NCBI RefSeq assembly: GCF_014023275.1
Contig: NZ_CP054698.1
Location: 1,674,001 to 1,738,000, forward strand
DNA from: Nostoc edaphicum CCNP1411
GTDB taxonomy: Bacteria; Cyanobacteriota; Cyanobacteriia; Cyanobacteriales; Nostocaceae
Direction: 5' to 3'
DNA length: 64,000 bases
Part shown: in pieces, positions 27,317 through 37,000 of the stretch
Layout: each line of letters starts with the position of its first letter
How positions within the stretch are numbered: the first letter of the stretch is position 1
Made by a program: the position numbers and the translations under genes
Notes under the pieces: generated by a model
Databases searched by the model: none
What the model was told of the DNA's origin: nothing
Seen by the model: the letters and a program-made list of their open reading frames with translations, nothing else

Positions 27317-27477
27317 AATGATTTCTTTGAGTTATATGAATACTATAAACTTATAGGTTTACCGGAGTATATAAATAAATTTAGGGAAATTTGACACAAA
27401 AAATAGAGGCAGGAGGGAGTCTCGATGGTCAATTACTCCTTCCCCACTTATTTATCCCAGTGCCAAAAAACACAGCG

Positions 27478-28239
27478 TTAATTCAGCAAATCAGGTTCTT
27501 CGCGCACAATTCTGTCGTAAAGGGGCTGGAAACTGAACCACCCACTTGTATGTGATCCCACTTGAGTTTGTGTTAAACGGGCTGTTTCGTGTTTGATAAT
27601 AGTCGGTCTACCGGCAGCTTCTGCTAGCAGTTGGGCTTGGCACGATCGCTCTAAGCTAATGTACCAAAAGGCAGCTTCATCTACCGTATGTCCCACAGTT
27701 AAAATGCTGTGGTTACGTAGGATTATGGCTTTCTTTGGGCCCAAAGATTGCGCCAGTCGTTGACCTTCAGAAGTTTCTAAAACTACACCTGTGAAATCGT
27801 CAAACAGGGCATGGTCTTCGTAAAAAGCACAAGAATCTTGAGTCAAGGGGTCAAGGAGACGCCCCAAACTCGACCAGGCTTTACCATAAAGTGAATGGGC
27901 GTGAGCTGCTGCAATTACATCAGGTCGAGCTTCATGAATCTGAGAATGGATGGCGAAAGCAGCTTGATTTACCTGAGCATCGCCTTTAACCACCTCACCT
28001 TCTCTGTTAACTAAGATCAAGTCAGAAACCCGGATATGACCGAAGTATGTGCCTAATGGATTGACCCAAAAATGGTCTGTAAACTCCGGATCGCGAGCCG
28101 TAATATGGCCTGCGATTCCTTCGCTGAACCCAAACTTACCAAACAGGCGAAAGGCAGCGGCTAGGCGTCGCTTGCGGTGCAGACGTTCGTCTTCAACTCG
28201 CTCGAATACTGGGGGTTGTGGTCTATCGTACTTGGGCAT
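27478..28239 (-). CDS. Class II aldolase/adducin family protein
   Basis: A 253-residue class II aldolase. The fold signatures are FSEGIAGHITARDP near the N-terminus, the metal-binding HAHS pair in AAAHAHSLYGKAW and LRNHSILTVGHTVDEA. Family members cleave or epimerise phosphorylated sugars, or act on non-sugar substrates. Members of this subgroup are often found with sulfur genes, but the substrate is unknown. The start at 28239 is preceded by AGAGGAGGAAG on the coding strand. A longer frame to 28416 has no support and overlaps the upstream gene. The true start overlaps the cupin gene by 17 bp, so they are coupled. Confidence 0.8.
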   Translation of the reverse strand: MPKYDRPQPPVFERVEDERLHRKRRLAAAFRLFGKFGFSEGIAGHITARDPEFTDHFWVNPLGTYFGHIRVSDLILVNREGEVVKGDAQVNQAAFAIHSQIHEARPDVIAAAHAHSLYGKAWSSLGRLLDPLTQDSCAFYEDHALFDDFTGVVLETSEGQRLAQSLGPKKAIILRNHSILTVGHTVDEAAFWYISLERSCQAQLLAEAAGRPTIIKHETARLTQTQVGSHTSGWFSFQPLYDRIVREEPDLLN

Positions 28240-28897
28240 GTTCTTTTTCTTCCTCCTCTTTACAGGGAGCGTTGGAATATCCAGAGCGAAAGGATTTGAC
28301 GCTGTGAGATTCTGGGATGAACTGGTGACGCAAGACGCAACCAGTATCATTACCCAAGATATGAATGGATACAGATGCGTTTTGGGATGTGGTTTTGACA
28401 GCGTGGATATCACCATCTGGGGGTAAGAGGCGGTAGATATCCCCTGGTTGAAGCATACGCACTTCAGTTACTTGTAATTGTGCGTGTCCTTCAGCATCAC
28501 CGTTATCTACACGGCGATAGACTGTTTCTTCTTGATTGCCTTTGTATAAACCAATCAATCCCCAGGCTAAATGGTCGTGGACGGGAGTCGTGGAACCTGG
28601 AGGAATCACCAAGCTGAAAACTGACAGGGAACGGTCTTTGGCGCGATAAAGTAGCCACTGACCAATACCGCTGCCCATCCGGCTTTCGGGATTGACTTGG
28701 GCAAACTTTTCCGGTAGCCATTCCTGTTGGGCAAGGAGTTCTTGAAAATAGGGTTCTAATCTAGCTAGAGTTTGTGTGCGATCGTCAACAGTACTAGCGC
28801 TAATTTCCCGCACTGTTGCTACAAAGGATCGTAGTTCCTGGCTTTCAATAAACCATTGGTCTTCTGGCAATGGTTCTAAGATGGTGTGGTTCGTCAT
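28223..28897 (-). CDS. Cysteine-dioxygenase-like cupin
   Basis: A 224-residue double-stranded beta-helix protein of the cysteine dioxygenase superfamily (COG5553-like). The metal motif is H-x-H in PVHDHLAWGLIGLYKG, about residues 106-121, and a later His lies in GDIHAVK. Such enzymes oxidise thiols to sulfinates with non-haem iron. The exact substrate is not certain. The C-terminal tail is a run of Lys/Glu. It overlaps the aldolase gene by 17 bp and heads the pair, which suggests joint organosulfur catabolism. Confidence 0.8.
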   Translation of the reverse strand: MTNHTILEPLPEDQWFIESQELRSFVATVREISASTVDDRTQTLARLEPYFQELLAQQEWLPEKFAQVNPESRMGSGIGQWLLYRAKDRSLSVFSLVIPPGSTTPVHDHLAWGLIGLYKGNQEETVYRRVDNGDAEGHAQLQVTEVRMLQPGDIYRLLPPDGDIHAVKTTSQNASVSIHILGNDTGCVLRHQFIPESHSVKSFRSGYSNAPCKEEEEKEHAQVR

Positions 28898-28957
28898 CTA
28901 TATTCCTCTATTTGGGAGGCTACTAAGATTAACTAATTCGTAATTCGTAATTCGTAA

Positions 28958-29167
28958 CTATGAATTACGAACTATTTTAGTGCCAGGGTGAATCTTGAAG
29001 CCAAGTTGCTCAAGTTTGAGATGAGAAAGGGACTCTTTTAAAATGATAGTAAAGGGATATCGCTGGAATACGGTAGCTTTACCTTGTGACAATAGCAGCC
29101 TAGCACGGCTAATGCGTACTGGATATAACGGTTGTTGGTTGGCATCGAGAATGAATACTTTGGTCAT
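28958..29167 (-). pseudogene. Truncated IscB (PLMP/RRXRR N-terminal fragment)
   Basis: 69 residues matching only the N-terminus of IscB-type OMEGA nucleases: VFILDANQQPLYPV, the RARLLLSQGKATVF arginine/lysine motif and the start of RuvC-I. In intact IscB that segment reads DPGxK with the catalytic Asp; here it reads KIHPGTK, so Asp is replaced by His. The frame stops four residues later, at an AATTCGTAATTCGTAA repeat. The HNH and remaining RuvC parts are absent. It is a dead remnant of an IS605-related element. Confidence 0.75.
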
Positions 29168-29327
29168 GCAATTTTGAAATAATCAAATTATTTACAGCAG
29201 TTTTCAGGTGAAACAGGGAGTAGAAAGTGGTGTAGTTAAATTACTACTTAAAGACACTCTGCGTACCTCTGCGGTTACTTTGCGTACCTCTGCGTTGAAA
29301 AACACTACGATTTTACGCAACGCTGCA

Positions 29328-30446
29328 CTAAGCGACAATACTGGCTTGTTGCTCCCGCCGTTGCACTTCTGCGCGGACTAGGGGAATCACATCACGACCA
29401 TAAGCGATCGCATCTCCTAATGGATCAAATCCCCGAATCAATAGAGTAGTTACCCCTGCATCATAGTAATCTACAAGAGACTCTGCTACTTGCTCCGGTG
29501 TACCAACAAGGGCAGTAGTATTACCATAAGCACCAGTAGCAGCAGCAATTGGCGTCCACAAGCGCTTATCGAAAATTTCGCTTTCTTGGGCAAACTGTAG
29601 TAACCGATTGGAACCCACAGCTTGCGGGCGTGCTGAATTAAGATAAGGAGTTATCGGTTGATTTTCTGTTTTTGCAGCCCGAATTTCCTTAACACGCGAT
29701 AGAATCGAGTGCGCCCGTTCCCAAGCCTTCTTCTCCGTATCACCCAGAATCGGTCGCAGCGAGACACTAAAGCGTAGCGATCGCCCTGGTGGTGTGACCG
29801 CTTTTACTTCGCGTATCCGTTCTTTAACCGCCGCAATGGGTTCTCCCCACATGGCATAGACATCACTATGCTTTGCACCCACAGGTACAGCTGCACCAGA
29901 AGCACCGCCAAAATACAGAGGTATGTGGGGTTGTTGTAAAGGCTTCACATCTGAGTAAGCATCTTTCACACGGTAAAATTCGCCCTCATAGTCGAAGGGA
30001 GTATTGCTTGTCCACACCCGGCGCACTATATCGAGGTACTCATCTGTACGGCGATAGCGAGTATCGTGGTCAAACCAATCACCGTCCCGTTGCTGTTCGG
30101 CATCGCTGCCACCTGTAATAATATGTACAGCAATGCGACCATTAGTAAAATGATCCAAAGTTGCCGTTTTGCGTGCGAAGAGTGTAGGAGCCACAAAACC
30201 AGGGCGGTGGGCGATTAAAAACTTCAACCGTTCTGTTGCAGCCGCCGCGAACGACGCCACAGTTAAGCCATCGGGGCCAGTGGAGCCATAACCAACCAGT
30301 ACCCGATCAAAGCCACCATCTTCATGTGCTTTAGCAAACTTGCGAACATAAGCGGGATCTATGGAACCGCCCGTGATTGAAACTGTCGGTTCATCTAACT
30401 CAGATATTTGTCGCGTTCCAATCATCCCAATAAATTCAATTGGCAT
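29328..30446 (-). CDS. ssuD: SsuD-like FMN-dependent alkanesulfonate monooxygenase
   Basis: A 372-residue member of the bacterial-luciferase-like (LLM) flavin monooxygenases, close to SsuD in length and pattern. EDGGFDRVLVGYGSTGPDG, AHRPGFVAPTLFARKTATLDHFTNGR and HIITGGSDAEQQRDGDW (short conserved stretches) are typical of the sulfonate and sulfone subgroup. SsuD releases sulfite from alkanesulfonates using FMNH2 from a separate reductase. Flanking SsuA-type proteins support sulfonate use. It could instead act on a sulfone or sulfoxide. Well conserved and probably functional. Confidence 0.85.
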   Translation of the reverse strand: MPIEFIGMIGTRQISELDEPTVSITGGSIDPAYVRKFAKAHEDGGFDRVLVGYGSTGPDGLTVASFAAAATERLKFLIAHRPGFVAPTLFARKTATLDHFTNGRIAVHIITGGSDAEQQRDGDWFDHDTRYRRTDEYLDIVRRVWTSNTPFDYEGEFYRVKDAYSDVKPLQQPHIPLYFGGASGAAVPVGAKHSDVYAMWGEPIAAVKERIREVKAVTPPGRSLRFSVSLRPILGDTEKKAWERAHSILSRVKEIRAAKTENQPITPYLNSARPQAVGSNRLLQFAQESEIFDKRLWTPIAAATGAYGNTTALVGTPEQVAESLVDYYDAGVTTLLIRGFDPLGDAIAYGRDVIPLVRAEVQRREQQASIVA

Positions 30447-30552
30447 AATGTATCACCTCAAAAATTACAAACCTTATTCGGGAAGGGGAATTAGGAAAAT
30501 TCCCCTACGATCTGAATGGCACTAAGAAAAGATACAGCCCTTGCTCTAACTG

Positions 30553-30658
30553 GTTCCCAGCCTAGAGGCTGGAAACCCATTCTGGGAGGCTCCGCCTCCA
30601 GTAGCTTGACAAGAGGCAGAGCCTCTTTAAATACATTCCCAGCCTCCAGGCTGGGAAC
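30553..30658. repeat. GTTCCCAGCC palindromic repeat (copy 1)
   Basis: A 106-bp element bounded by inverted GTTCCCAGCC (30553-30562) and GGCTGGGAAC (30649-30658). The interior has GGAGGCTCCGCCTCC and GAGGCAGAGCCTC palindromes. A partial relative is at 43821-43890. It lies between the SsuA- and SsuD-like genes. Confidence 0.7.
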
Positions 30659-30724
30659 GAGAGAGCTAGAGAACGATAAAATAATTCTTCTCTGTTTCCC
30701 CTGCTTCCCCTGCCTCCCCTGCTC

Positions 30725-31837
30725 CTACTTAGCCGTGGGGCAGATAGTCGCAGCAACATCTACCCTTTTTGGTAGAATCTTTTGCTCCAGCATCCAGTCA
30801 GCAGTCTTCTGAATTTTGGCAACATCATCAGCATTAGGTGTGACAAGTAGCTGTGGCCCTTGATTCTCAATTACCTGCTTGGCTACGGCTGGGGAGATTT
30901 TGATGTCCTTGACCAGAAATTCTGCTGATTTTGCCGTATTTGTATTCAACCAATCATATTCCTCACCTAAACCGCTAAAAGCTGCTTTCACTGCTTCTGG
31001 AGATTTAGCCGCAGCCTCATTACGCACAAGCATTACGTTGTAAGTGGGAGCTGGATGGGTTGTGGTGATTCTTCTAGCACCATGCTCTAATTTGGCAACT
31101 GAGATATATGGTTCCCAAACTGCCCAAGCATCCACGGTTCCTTGGTATAGAGCGGGTGCGGCATCAGTTGGCGCTAAGAAAACGCGCTGAACTTTATCTT
31201 TAGAAATATTCTCTTTTTCCAATACTTTCAATAACAGGTACTCACCTGCACCAGCCTGATTTACGGCAACTTTTTTACCTACAAGGTCAGCGGGTTTACG
31301 GATAGGAGAATTGCCTCGTACAACGATCGCACTGGACAATGATTCAGGTCTGGGACGCTGGACAGCCCCAATGCAAATATCCTGACCGGCAGCAATAGCT
31401 GATAACCCAGGAATATCTCCACACCCGCCAATATCGGCTTGATTAGCACTAATTGCTTGGAGTAAAGTAGCACATCGGTCAAACGGGCCAGCCCATTCCG
31501 CTTTAATATTCTGAGCTGCAAGCTTCTTTGCTAACTCTCCTCGTTGACGTGCAATTGGTACTACACCTCCCTTTTGGTATCCCAGGCGAATCAAACTGGT
31601 TTTCTCTTGAGTCTGGTTACTGACATTTTGGGCAGTGGTATTAGTATTTGCAGAGTTACTGGGAGTGCAGCCAGAAATTGCCAAACCTAGCCAGGAACTA
31701 GCAACCAATAAGGCACTAAGGGACTTGGTTGAGCGTTGTGGCAATAAAAATAAGAACTTTTTGAACTGATTCAACAACTCTTTTATTACTCCTTTTATTA
31801 AAGATAAGAATGAGAGTCTAGATGTCAATTCCAGCAC
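30725..31837 (-). CDS. Sulfonate-type solute-binding lipoprotein (second SsuA-like)
   Basis: A 370-residue solute-binding protein related to the one at 26192 but clearly diverged. The lipobox LAISGC places the lipidated Cys at residue 57. The mature part has RLGYQKGGVVPIARQRGEL, FDRCATLLQAISANQADIGGCG and VDAWAVWEPYISVAKLEHG. Three cysteines in the ligand half (RCA, GCG, DICIG) are not in the first paralogue and may affect ligand choice. The start is a GTG at 31837 with no internal Met before the signal. It heads the minus-strand organosulfur block. No membrane or ATPase partner is nearby. Confidence 0.8.
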   Translation of the reverse strand: MLELTSRLSFLSLIKGVIKELLNQFKKFLFLLPQRSTKSLSALLVASSWLGLAISGCTPSNSANTNTTAQNVSNQTQEKTSLIRLGYQKGGVVPIARQRGELAKKLAAQNIKAEWAGPFDRCATLLQAISANQADIGGCGDIPGLSAIAAGQDICIGAVQRPRPESLSSAIVVRGNSPIRKPADLVGKKVAVNQAGAGEYLLLKVLEKENISKDKVQRVFLAPTDAAPALYQGTVDAWAVWEPYISVAKLEHGARRITTTHPAPTYNVMLVRNEAAAKSPEAVKAAFSGLGEEYDWLNTNTAKSAEFLVKDIKISPAVAKQVIENQGPQLLVTPNADDVAKIQKTADWMLEQKILPKRVDVAATICPTAK

Positions 31838-31859
31838 TCTCGTTTTTACTGCTCATTTA

Positions 31860-31942
31860 GGGATTTCCAAGGAATAAATCATCCAATTTTGTGGGATAGT
31901 CTCACAATCATTTGTAGTTGGATATTTTTATTGGGAAGTCTC
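31860..31942. repeat. MITE-like element, GGGACTTCC family (copy C)
   Basis: An 83-bp element with ends GGGATTTCCAA and GGGAAGTCTC (right, plus strand), inner ATCC/GGAT motifs and flanking TTA at 31857-31859 and 31943-31945 as a 3-bp target duplication. It is shorter than the 122-bp copies because the C-rich centre is missing. Confidence 0.7.
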
Positions 31943-32043
31943 TTAGCTGTGATATTAATTTTCGTAAATACGGTAAACTGGTCGGATAACCGTTGAATTA
32001 CTACAAGCAGAAATTATCACATACAAATTTAAAAAGCAATAGG

Positions 32044-32140
32044 CTAGTACCGCAAGGCGGAATTAAAAATTAAAAATGAAGACAGCGTAAGGGTTTTGTT
32101 GATTGGGAATGGGTGGTTTATTTCCGCCGTGATGTACTAG
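32044..32140. repeat. CTAGTACCGCAAGGCGGAA repeat (copy 1, 97 bp)
   Basis: The ends are imperfect inverted repeats: CTAGTACCGCAAGGCGGAA on the left and, on the complement of the right, CTAGTACATCACGGCGGAA. The centre has two tandem AATTAAA-type heptamers and GATTGGGAATGGGTGG. It is nearly identical to 49860-49970 except for two additional heptamers there. Non-coding. Confidence 0.8.
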
Positions 32141-32220
32141 CTGTTAGGGGAAACAAAGCGTAGCCTTTTATCTTTGTAGTTTTTGGGATTTACGCAATTA
32201 AGCGGACATGATATTACAGT

Positions 32221-34053
32221 TTAAAATGGCGTAATTGCTTGTAAATGCAGGGTTTTCTCTAACTGCGGATGCTCGAAGCGAAGTTCTCTGGCGTGCAGAT
32301 GTAACCGACTAGTAACTGCACAGCATCCATAAAGGCGATCGCCTAAAATAGTTACCCCAAGTCCTCGCGCATCAGCGGCATGAACCCTCAACTGATGAGT
32401 GCGTCCTGTTCGCGGCGTAAATTCTACGCGGGTGTAGTCTCCTTCTCTCGTCATTACCTGGAAGTGTGTCAAGCTGGGTTTGCCATGTTGCCAATCAACT
32501 TTTTGCTCAGGGCGATTTTCCGGATCTCCCCACAGTGGTAAATCAATCACACCTTGCTCAACTTTCACAGCACCGGAAAGTATGGCTTCATAAACCTTGT
32601 GAATCTGCCGTTGCTGAAACTGCTGGCTGAGTTGCCGATGAGTTTGGCGATCGCGTGCTAACAACAAAATCCCGGAAGTTTCCTGATCTAGGCGATGCAC
32701 AGATACAAGTGCCATGCCATCAAATAACAAATTACGTAAGCGACTCAACACACTATCTTGGCGATCGCGATAACGACCAGGTACCGAAAGTAATCCAGCA
32801 GGTTTGTTTACAGCAATCAGCCATTCGTCTTCATAAATAATGGGTAAAGAGAGGCTTCTTACTCCCCCTTCCCTTGCAGGGAAGGGGGCTGGGGGGTTAG
32901 GTCTTAATCCTGAGAGCAAAAACCCCATTAATGGCTGACATCGCTCCGTACACGCTCCATAAAATTCTCCCTGGATTTTATCTTGATTTACTGAAGACGC
33001 ACCCCACCAAAATTCTGCCATTGCCAATGGTTTGAGATTATTTGTTGCAGCATAATGGAGCAGTTTTGGGGCACAACAATCTCCTGTACCAGTGGGCGAA
33101 CCTCCTGGCATCAATTCTTGCAATGATTGCGATCGCCCAGAAAAATTTGTCAGGCTGTAGGTAGCGTGCATCTGAGCTTGGAGTTGACGGGATAGGGCTT
33201 TACGCTGTTGTTTCAGTTCACTAATTCGCGCATCCGTTGCTGCAATTAACTGTTGTAGAGGCTGTAATACCGCGTTTTGCTGGCGTTTAAGTTGTCGTCG
33301 CTCAATTCCCTGCTGACGACTCTCTTCATCGAGTTGTTCAAGAGCAATAGTCAGGGCTTCTGAAGTGAGTGTATTGCAGATTTGCTGACGTTTTTCCTGT
33401 CGTTGATGTTTGCAATGGCGATGGCGATCGCTCATTGCTTGCAACTGCTGCTCAAACTCATGAAACAGAGTTTCATACTGCTGGCGTTCGGTCAGTTGCT
33501 TCAAGCTAAGAATTTCCTGCTTAATTGCGTCCAACTGTGCCAAAGTGTGGGCTTCCTCTAAAGCAACCTCGTCTCGTCCTGGAATTGGTGAAACCCAGCC
33601 CTCAACTAAACTGCAACCATTCAAAAGACCGGAAAAGGCTTTGAGTACCCGTTGTTCGCCATTAGGCAGTTCAACCAATAGGATTCCATACATCTTGCCT
33701 TCACGAGAATAACATTCATTGAAAGCGACGGGAAACTCCATTCCCTTGTGTGTGGAGAGGGATAGTCGCCCCGTCGCTTGGGGCACTGGGCATGGGGCAT
33801 TGGTAACATCTTCCCTATGCCCTATGCCCGATTCCCCATGCCCAAAAACTCCATCCCCTTGTGGGTGGAGTTTTTCATTGTTGGCAAGGTGTTTCATTAG
33901 TCCGTTGGCGATCGCTTCGGACATTGAGGTACGGGGTAGTTTTAGGCAATCGCCACTTTGAGGACAACGCCCTTCGTACCAATAACTACAAGATGAGTCG
34001 CTGACTGTAAAATCGCAGTCGATGAAATCTGAAAGTACATGCAGAATTACCAT
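32221..34053 (-). CDS. RluA-family pseudouridine synthase with long N-terminal extension
   Basis: A 610-residue protein. The C-terminal 210 residues are an RluA-type pseudouridine synthase with the catalytic D456 in VHRLDQETSG, the lysine-containing KPAGLLSVPG and TGRTHQLRVH. The N-terminal 390 residues have a glutamine-rich coiled coil (about 170-300). Two segments look repeat-derived: about residues 68-105, from GCCCATGCCC-type junk repeats, and about 387-398 (LRPNPPAPFPAREGG), encoded by a CCCTTCCCTTGCAGGGAAGGGG palindrome at 32866-32916. The frame is kept through both. It probably modifies rRNA or tRNA. Its start is 13 bp after the stop of the membrane-protein gene. Confidence 0.85.
   Translation of the reverse strand: MVILHVLSDFIDCDFTVSDSSCSYWYEGRCPQSGDCLKLPRTSMSEAIANGLMKHLANNEKLHPQGDGVFGHGESGIGHREDVTNAPCPVPQATGRLSLSTHKGMEFPVAFNECYSREGKMYGILLVELPNGEQRVLKAFSGLLNGCSLVEGWVSPIPGRDEVALEEAHTLAQLDAIKQEILSLKQLTERQQYETLFHEFEQQLQAMSDRHRHCKHQRQEKRQQICNTLTSEALTIALEQLDEESRQQGIERRQLKRQQNAVLQPLQQLIAATDARISELKQQRKALSRQLQAQMHATYSLTNFSGRSQSLQELMPGGSPTGTGDCCAPKLLHYAATNNLKPLAMAEFWWGASSVNQDKIQGEFYGACTERCQPLMGFLLSGLRPNPPAPFPAREGGVRSLSLPIIYEDEWLIAVNKPAGLLSVPGRYRDRQDSVLSRLRNLLFDGMALVSVHRLDQETSGILLLARDRQTHRQLSQQFQQRQIHKVYEAILSGAVKVEQGVIDLPLWGDPENRPEQKVDWQHGKPSLTHFQVMTREGDYTRVEFTPRTGRTHQLRVHAADARGLGVTILGDRLYGCCAVTSRLHLHARELRFEHPQLEKTLHLQAITPF
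32866..32916. repeat. Palindromic repeat inside the RluA-like gene
   Basis: A CCCCCTTCCCTTGCAGGGAAGGGGG palindrome (quoted without flanks) followed by GGCTGGGGGGTTAGG. It is the same core as in the intergenic MITE-like elements, but here translated in frame as a proline-rich linker just before the catalytic domain. Confidence 0.65.
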
Positions 34054-34066
34054 ACCCTAAACAGCC

Positions 34067-37000
34067 TTATTCCCATGATTGAAATTCATCAATAGCGTTA
34101 CGAATTAAGGAAGTTATTTGAGCGCGACGGGTTTCAAAGTTGGCGGCGATATAAATCAGTAGGATGCCAACTAGCAAGCCAACAATCCATTTTAAAAAAG
34201 AGTACTGCAAACTGAAAATTACCGATTGATAGATAGTAGTAATTAAAAAAGTGGCTGTACCAATGTAAAGAAAAGCTCGGACTCGTAAAGCTAATCCGGC
34301 AAAAATGGCGATGAGGCTGAAAATTCCGGGTATCCAAGCTGTGTCTTGATTAAATAAAATTGCCCATCCACAAATTAAACCGCTACCTAGCACTCTCAGA
34401 ATATGACGAGCAACTTTATACTCTGGTAGCCTCAGTTGGGTATCTACTTGAGCAATATAAAGCAGTGATAACCCAATTGGTGTTACATACCACAAAGCAT
34501 CAGTTAGGCGTAAGGAATCAAACCAACGGAAAAGTGCCCAATCAATCAACGCTACACTGATATATGTAAAACGGATGTTTTCACCCACTTTTGCCAGGAA
34601 GATGTAAAATCCAGCTACGAGTACCAAAGTAATCGGGTAAGTTTGCAGTCTGGTTTCCCATAAAATTATCAGTGGTGTGATGTAAGCAGCAAGCTGCCAA
34701 GGTCTTTTTGACCAACCCCAACTTTCCCAAGGCAGAATGTACAGAAAATAGGCTACTACACAGGCGATCGCACCATTCCAAGGAACTAATGGCCCAGCCC
34801 AAAATTTTCCTACTGCTGTCTCGCGCCAATAAACCCTCATACCGGCTACCTCTAATAACCCAAGGTAAACCCACATCTCGGCGATTGTGATTCCTCCGAA
34901 GATACGGGGGGAAGTCTGCGAATTTCGTCCCTGAAAGATGGCATAACGAATCAAAAATACCCCCGTTCCCAATCCCACCAAACGGTTAACTCCAATAGGA
35001 AGAGGAATGGCAGCCATTAATAAACAGCTACTCCAAGCCCAGTGAATATGGGCAATTCCTTTCAATTCTTGAGGAGTTAAGCGTAAGTAGCTAACAAGCC
35101 AAGGAGACAAAATGCGGTAAGCATACATGATACTGGCGCCAAGAGCAGACATGGCAATCAATCCATCACCTAATGCTCCTCCTGAAGCTTGCAACATTTG
35201 ATAGAACAAAAGTTCATAAGCAGAAATTGATACGCCAATAATTCCTAAGTACAGCAGGGGTTTAAAGTTCTCGCGTCGTCGCCCCACGCCAATAATAATT
35301 AAAGCTACACCCAAGGAATATAAACCAGTCCACTCGGTGAAGGTGTTCAAACGTAGCAATACACTGAATGCGCCATAAATTAATGGCAAAATGTGAAAAC
35401 TGCTAGGAAGCCTTTCTAATTGATGGCGTCGCCGCCACCACTCTCCGAAAAGTTGAGCAATTAAACCTAATGCGATATTTGCGATCGCTATCCTAACAAT
35501 TGATCGTTCCCCAAATCCCAACACCTGAGCAGTCAACAATTCCAAACACCAACCGATGCCATAAAATGCCCAATTGGTCGGTTCGCGCCAACTGCGATAA
35601 ACAATGGCTGCCAAAGCGATCGCAGTGGCAATTAAGTACAAAAATCCTGAAGTAGCAAACCCTCGGTAAATCAGCACTGAATATAGTGTCAAACCGAACA
35701 ACTCAAAACCACACAAGGCGATCGCCCATTTATCACTTGCGGCTGCATAAATAACTCCTAATTCGTTACCGCGTTGGCTCAAAACTGTCCGCACTAACCA
35801 TAGACTTAGGGTTGCGATCGCTCCTACAACAAACCAACCAGCTAGGGCGAGGCGAGGTAAACCAGGCACACCAGCCCATAGCAGCGCTGCAATGAAACTC
35901 AGAGCAAAGCCTTCAGTAATTACCGCAGATGTTTGGTTTCGCAAATAGCGCGTATTTGCAAACATCAATCCTGCACCCATAGCCAAACCGATTAATCGAG
36001 TTCCTGGTAGCTGTAAAGTAAGTAACTGGGCAACTGCCACAGCCAAGACACTCAAGTAACGGCTAGGAATTTGACGCTCGATAATTGTCCGATTGGCAAC
36101 ACCTGTGAGAGCTAAAGGCGTAACTAGCCATAAGACTCCCCAATGAGCTTGGCTATCAGGTATGCCATACCAAGATGATTCTGCATTTATCCACAATAAG
36201 AAAAAACTAGCGGCGGCTAACCCTAAACCGATATCCCATGCACTACGTCGCCATTGTCCATCGCTCAGGCTAAATCCCCATTCTGCAACCATTAAAGCTA
36301 ATAAAATACTTGCCCAGGCTTGATTAGTTAGGGTTGGTAACAGCCAGTTAATGGTGGAGCAAAATGTCAGCACCCCCATAATGTGAGTTAGATACACCAG
36401 GGGAAGAGAGGGGGAAGAATCAATGGAGTGGCGTTTGGTGACGAATGCGAGAGTGGCGGTAGAAAATAGCAGGTTTAGCGATCGCAATGTGGGGTTTACT
36501 AAAGCGATCGTTGTTAAAAAAGTTCCAAATAAGAGGGTGAGGAGTTCGCCAAATTTAGCTAATTCTCGATTTTGCCTGCGATACAAGCTATCTGTGAGCG
36601 CCACCATCAAAACTACGTAGGGAAATAAAGCGACACCAAGTAACGCCCAAGGTTCATTTTGAGAATTGGTGAGTTGAGTACCAGTTGCGATCGCTAATTT
36701 CTGGAAGCTATCAGGTACTAATCGCCAACCTAGCCAAATCGTCTGTAAGCCAATGACGAAAACCGCTGCGAAGTCTACCTTTAAACTGTAGCGCCACAAG
36801 CGACTTCCCACAAACCACAAACCCAAACCACTCACAGCGATCGCTTGCCAAGGATAATTAACTACCGAAACCAGCCAACCCAGAAAGATTAAAATGCCAC
36901 CGAGTTTTTCCCAGAGTAAGAGGGATGAGGGGGATGGGGGAGATGAGGGAGATGAGGAAGATGAGGAGGATATTAATGTTACTGCCCTCTCCCATCCCCG

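Noticed and set aside
27478..28416. Longer N-terminus for the class II aldolase
   Set aside because: The extra 59 residues would overlap most of the cupin gene's 3' end and lack a ribosome-binding site, while ATG 28239 has AGGAGG.
28920..28972. ATTCGTAATTCGTAATTCGTAA runs (also near 48309 and 49738)
   Set aside because: They resemble iterons but occur in unrelated spacers, so they are ordinary dispersed short repeats of this type of genome.
30516..30812. 98-residue plus-strand ORF
   Set aside because: It reads through the GTTCCCAGCC repeat and antisense to the SsuA-like gene.
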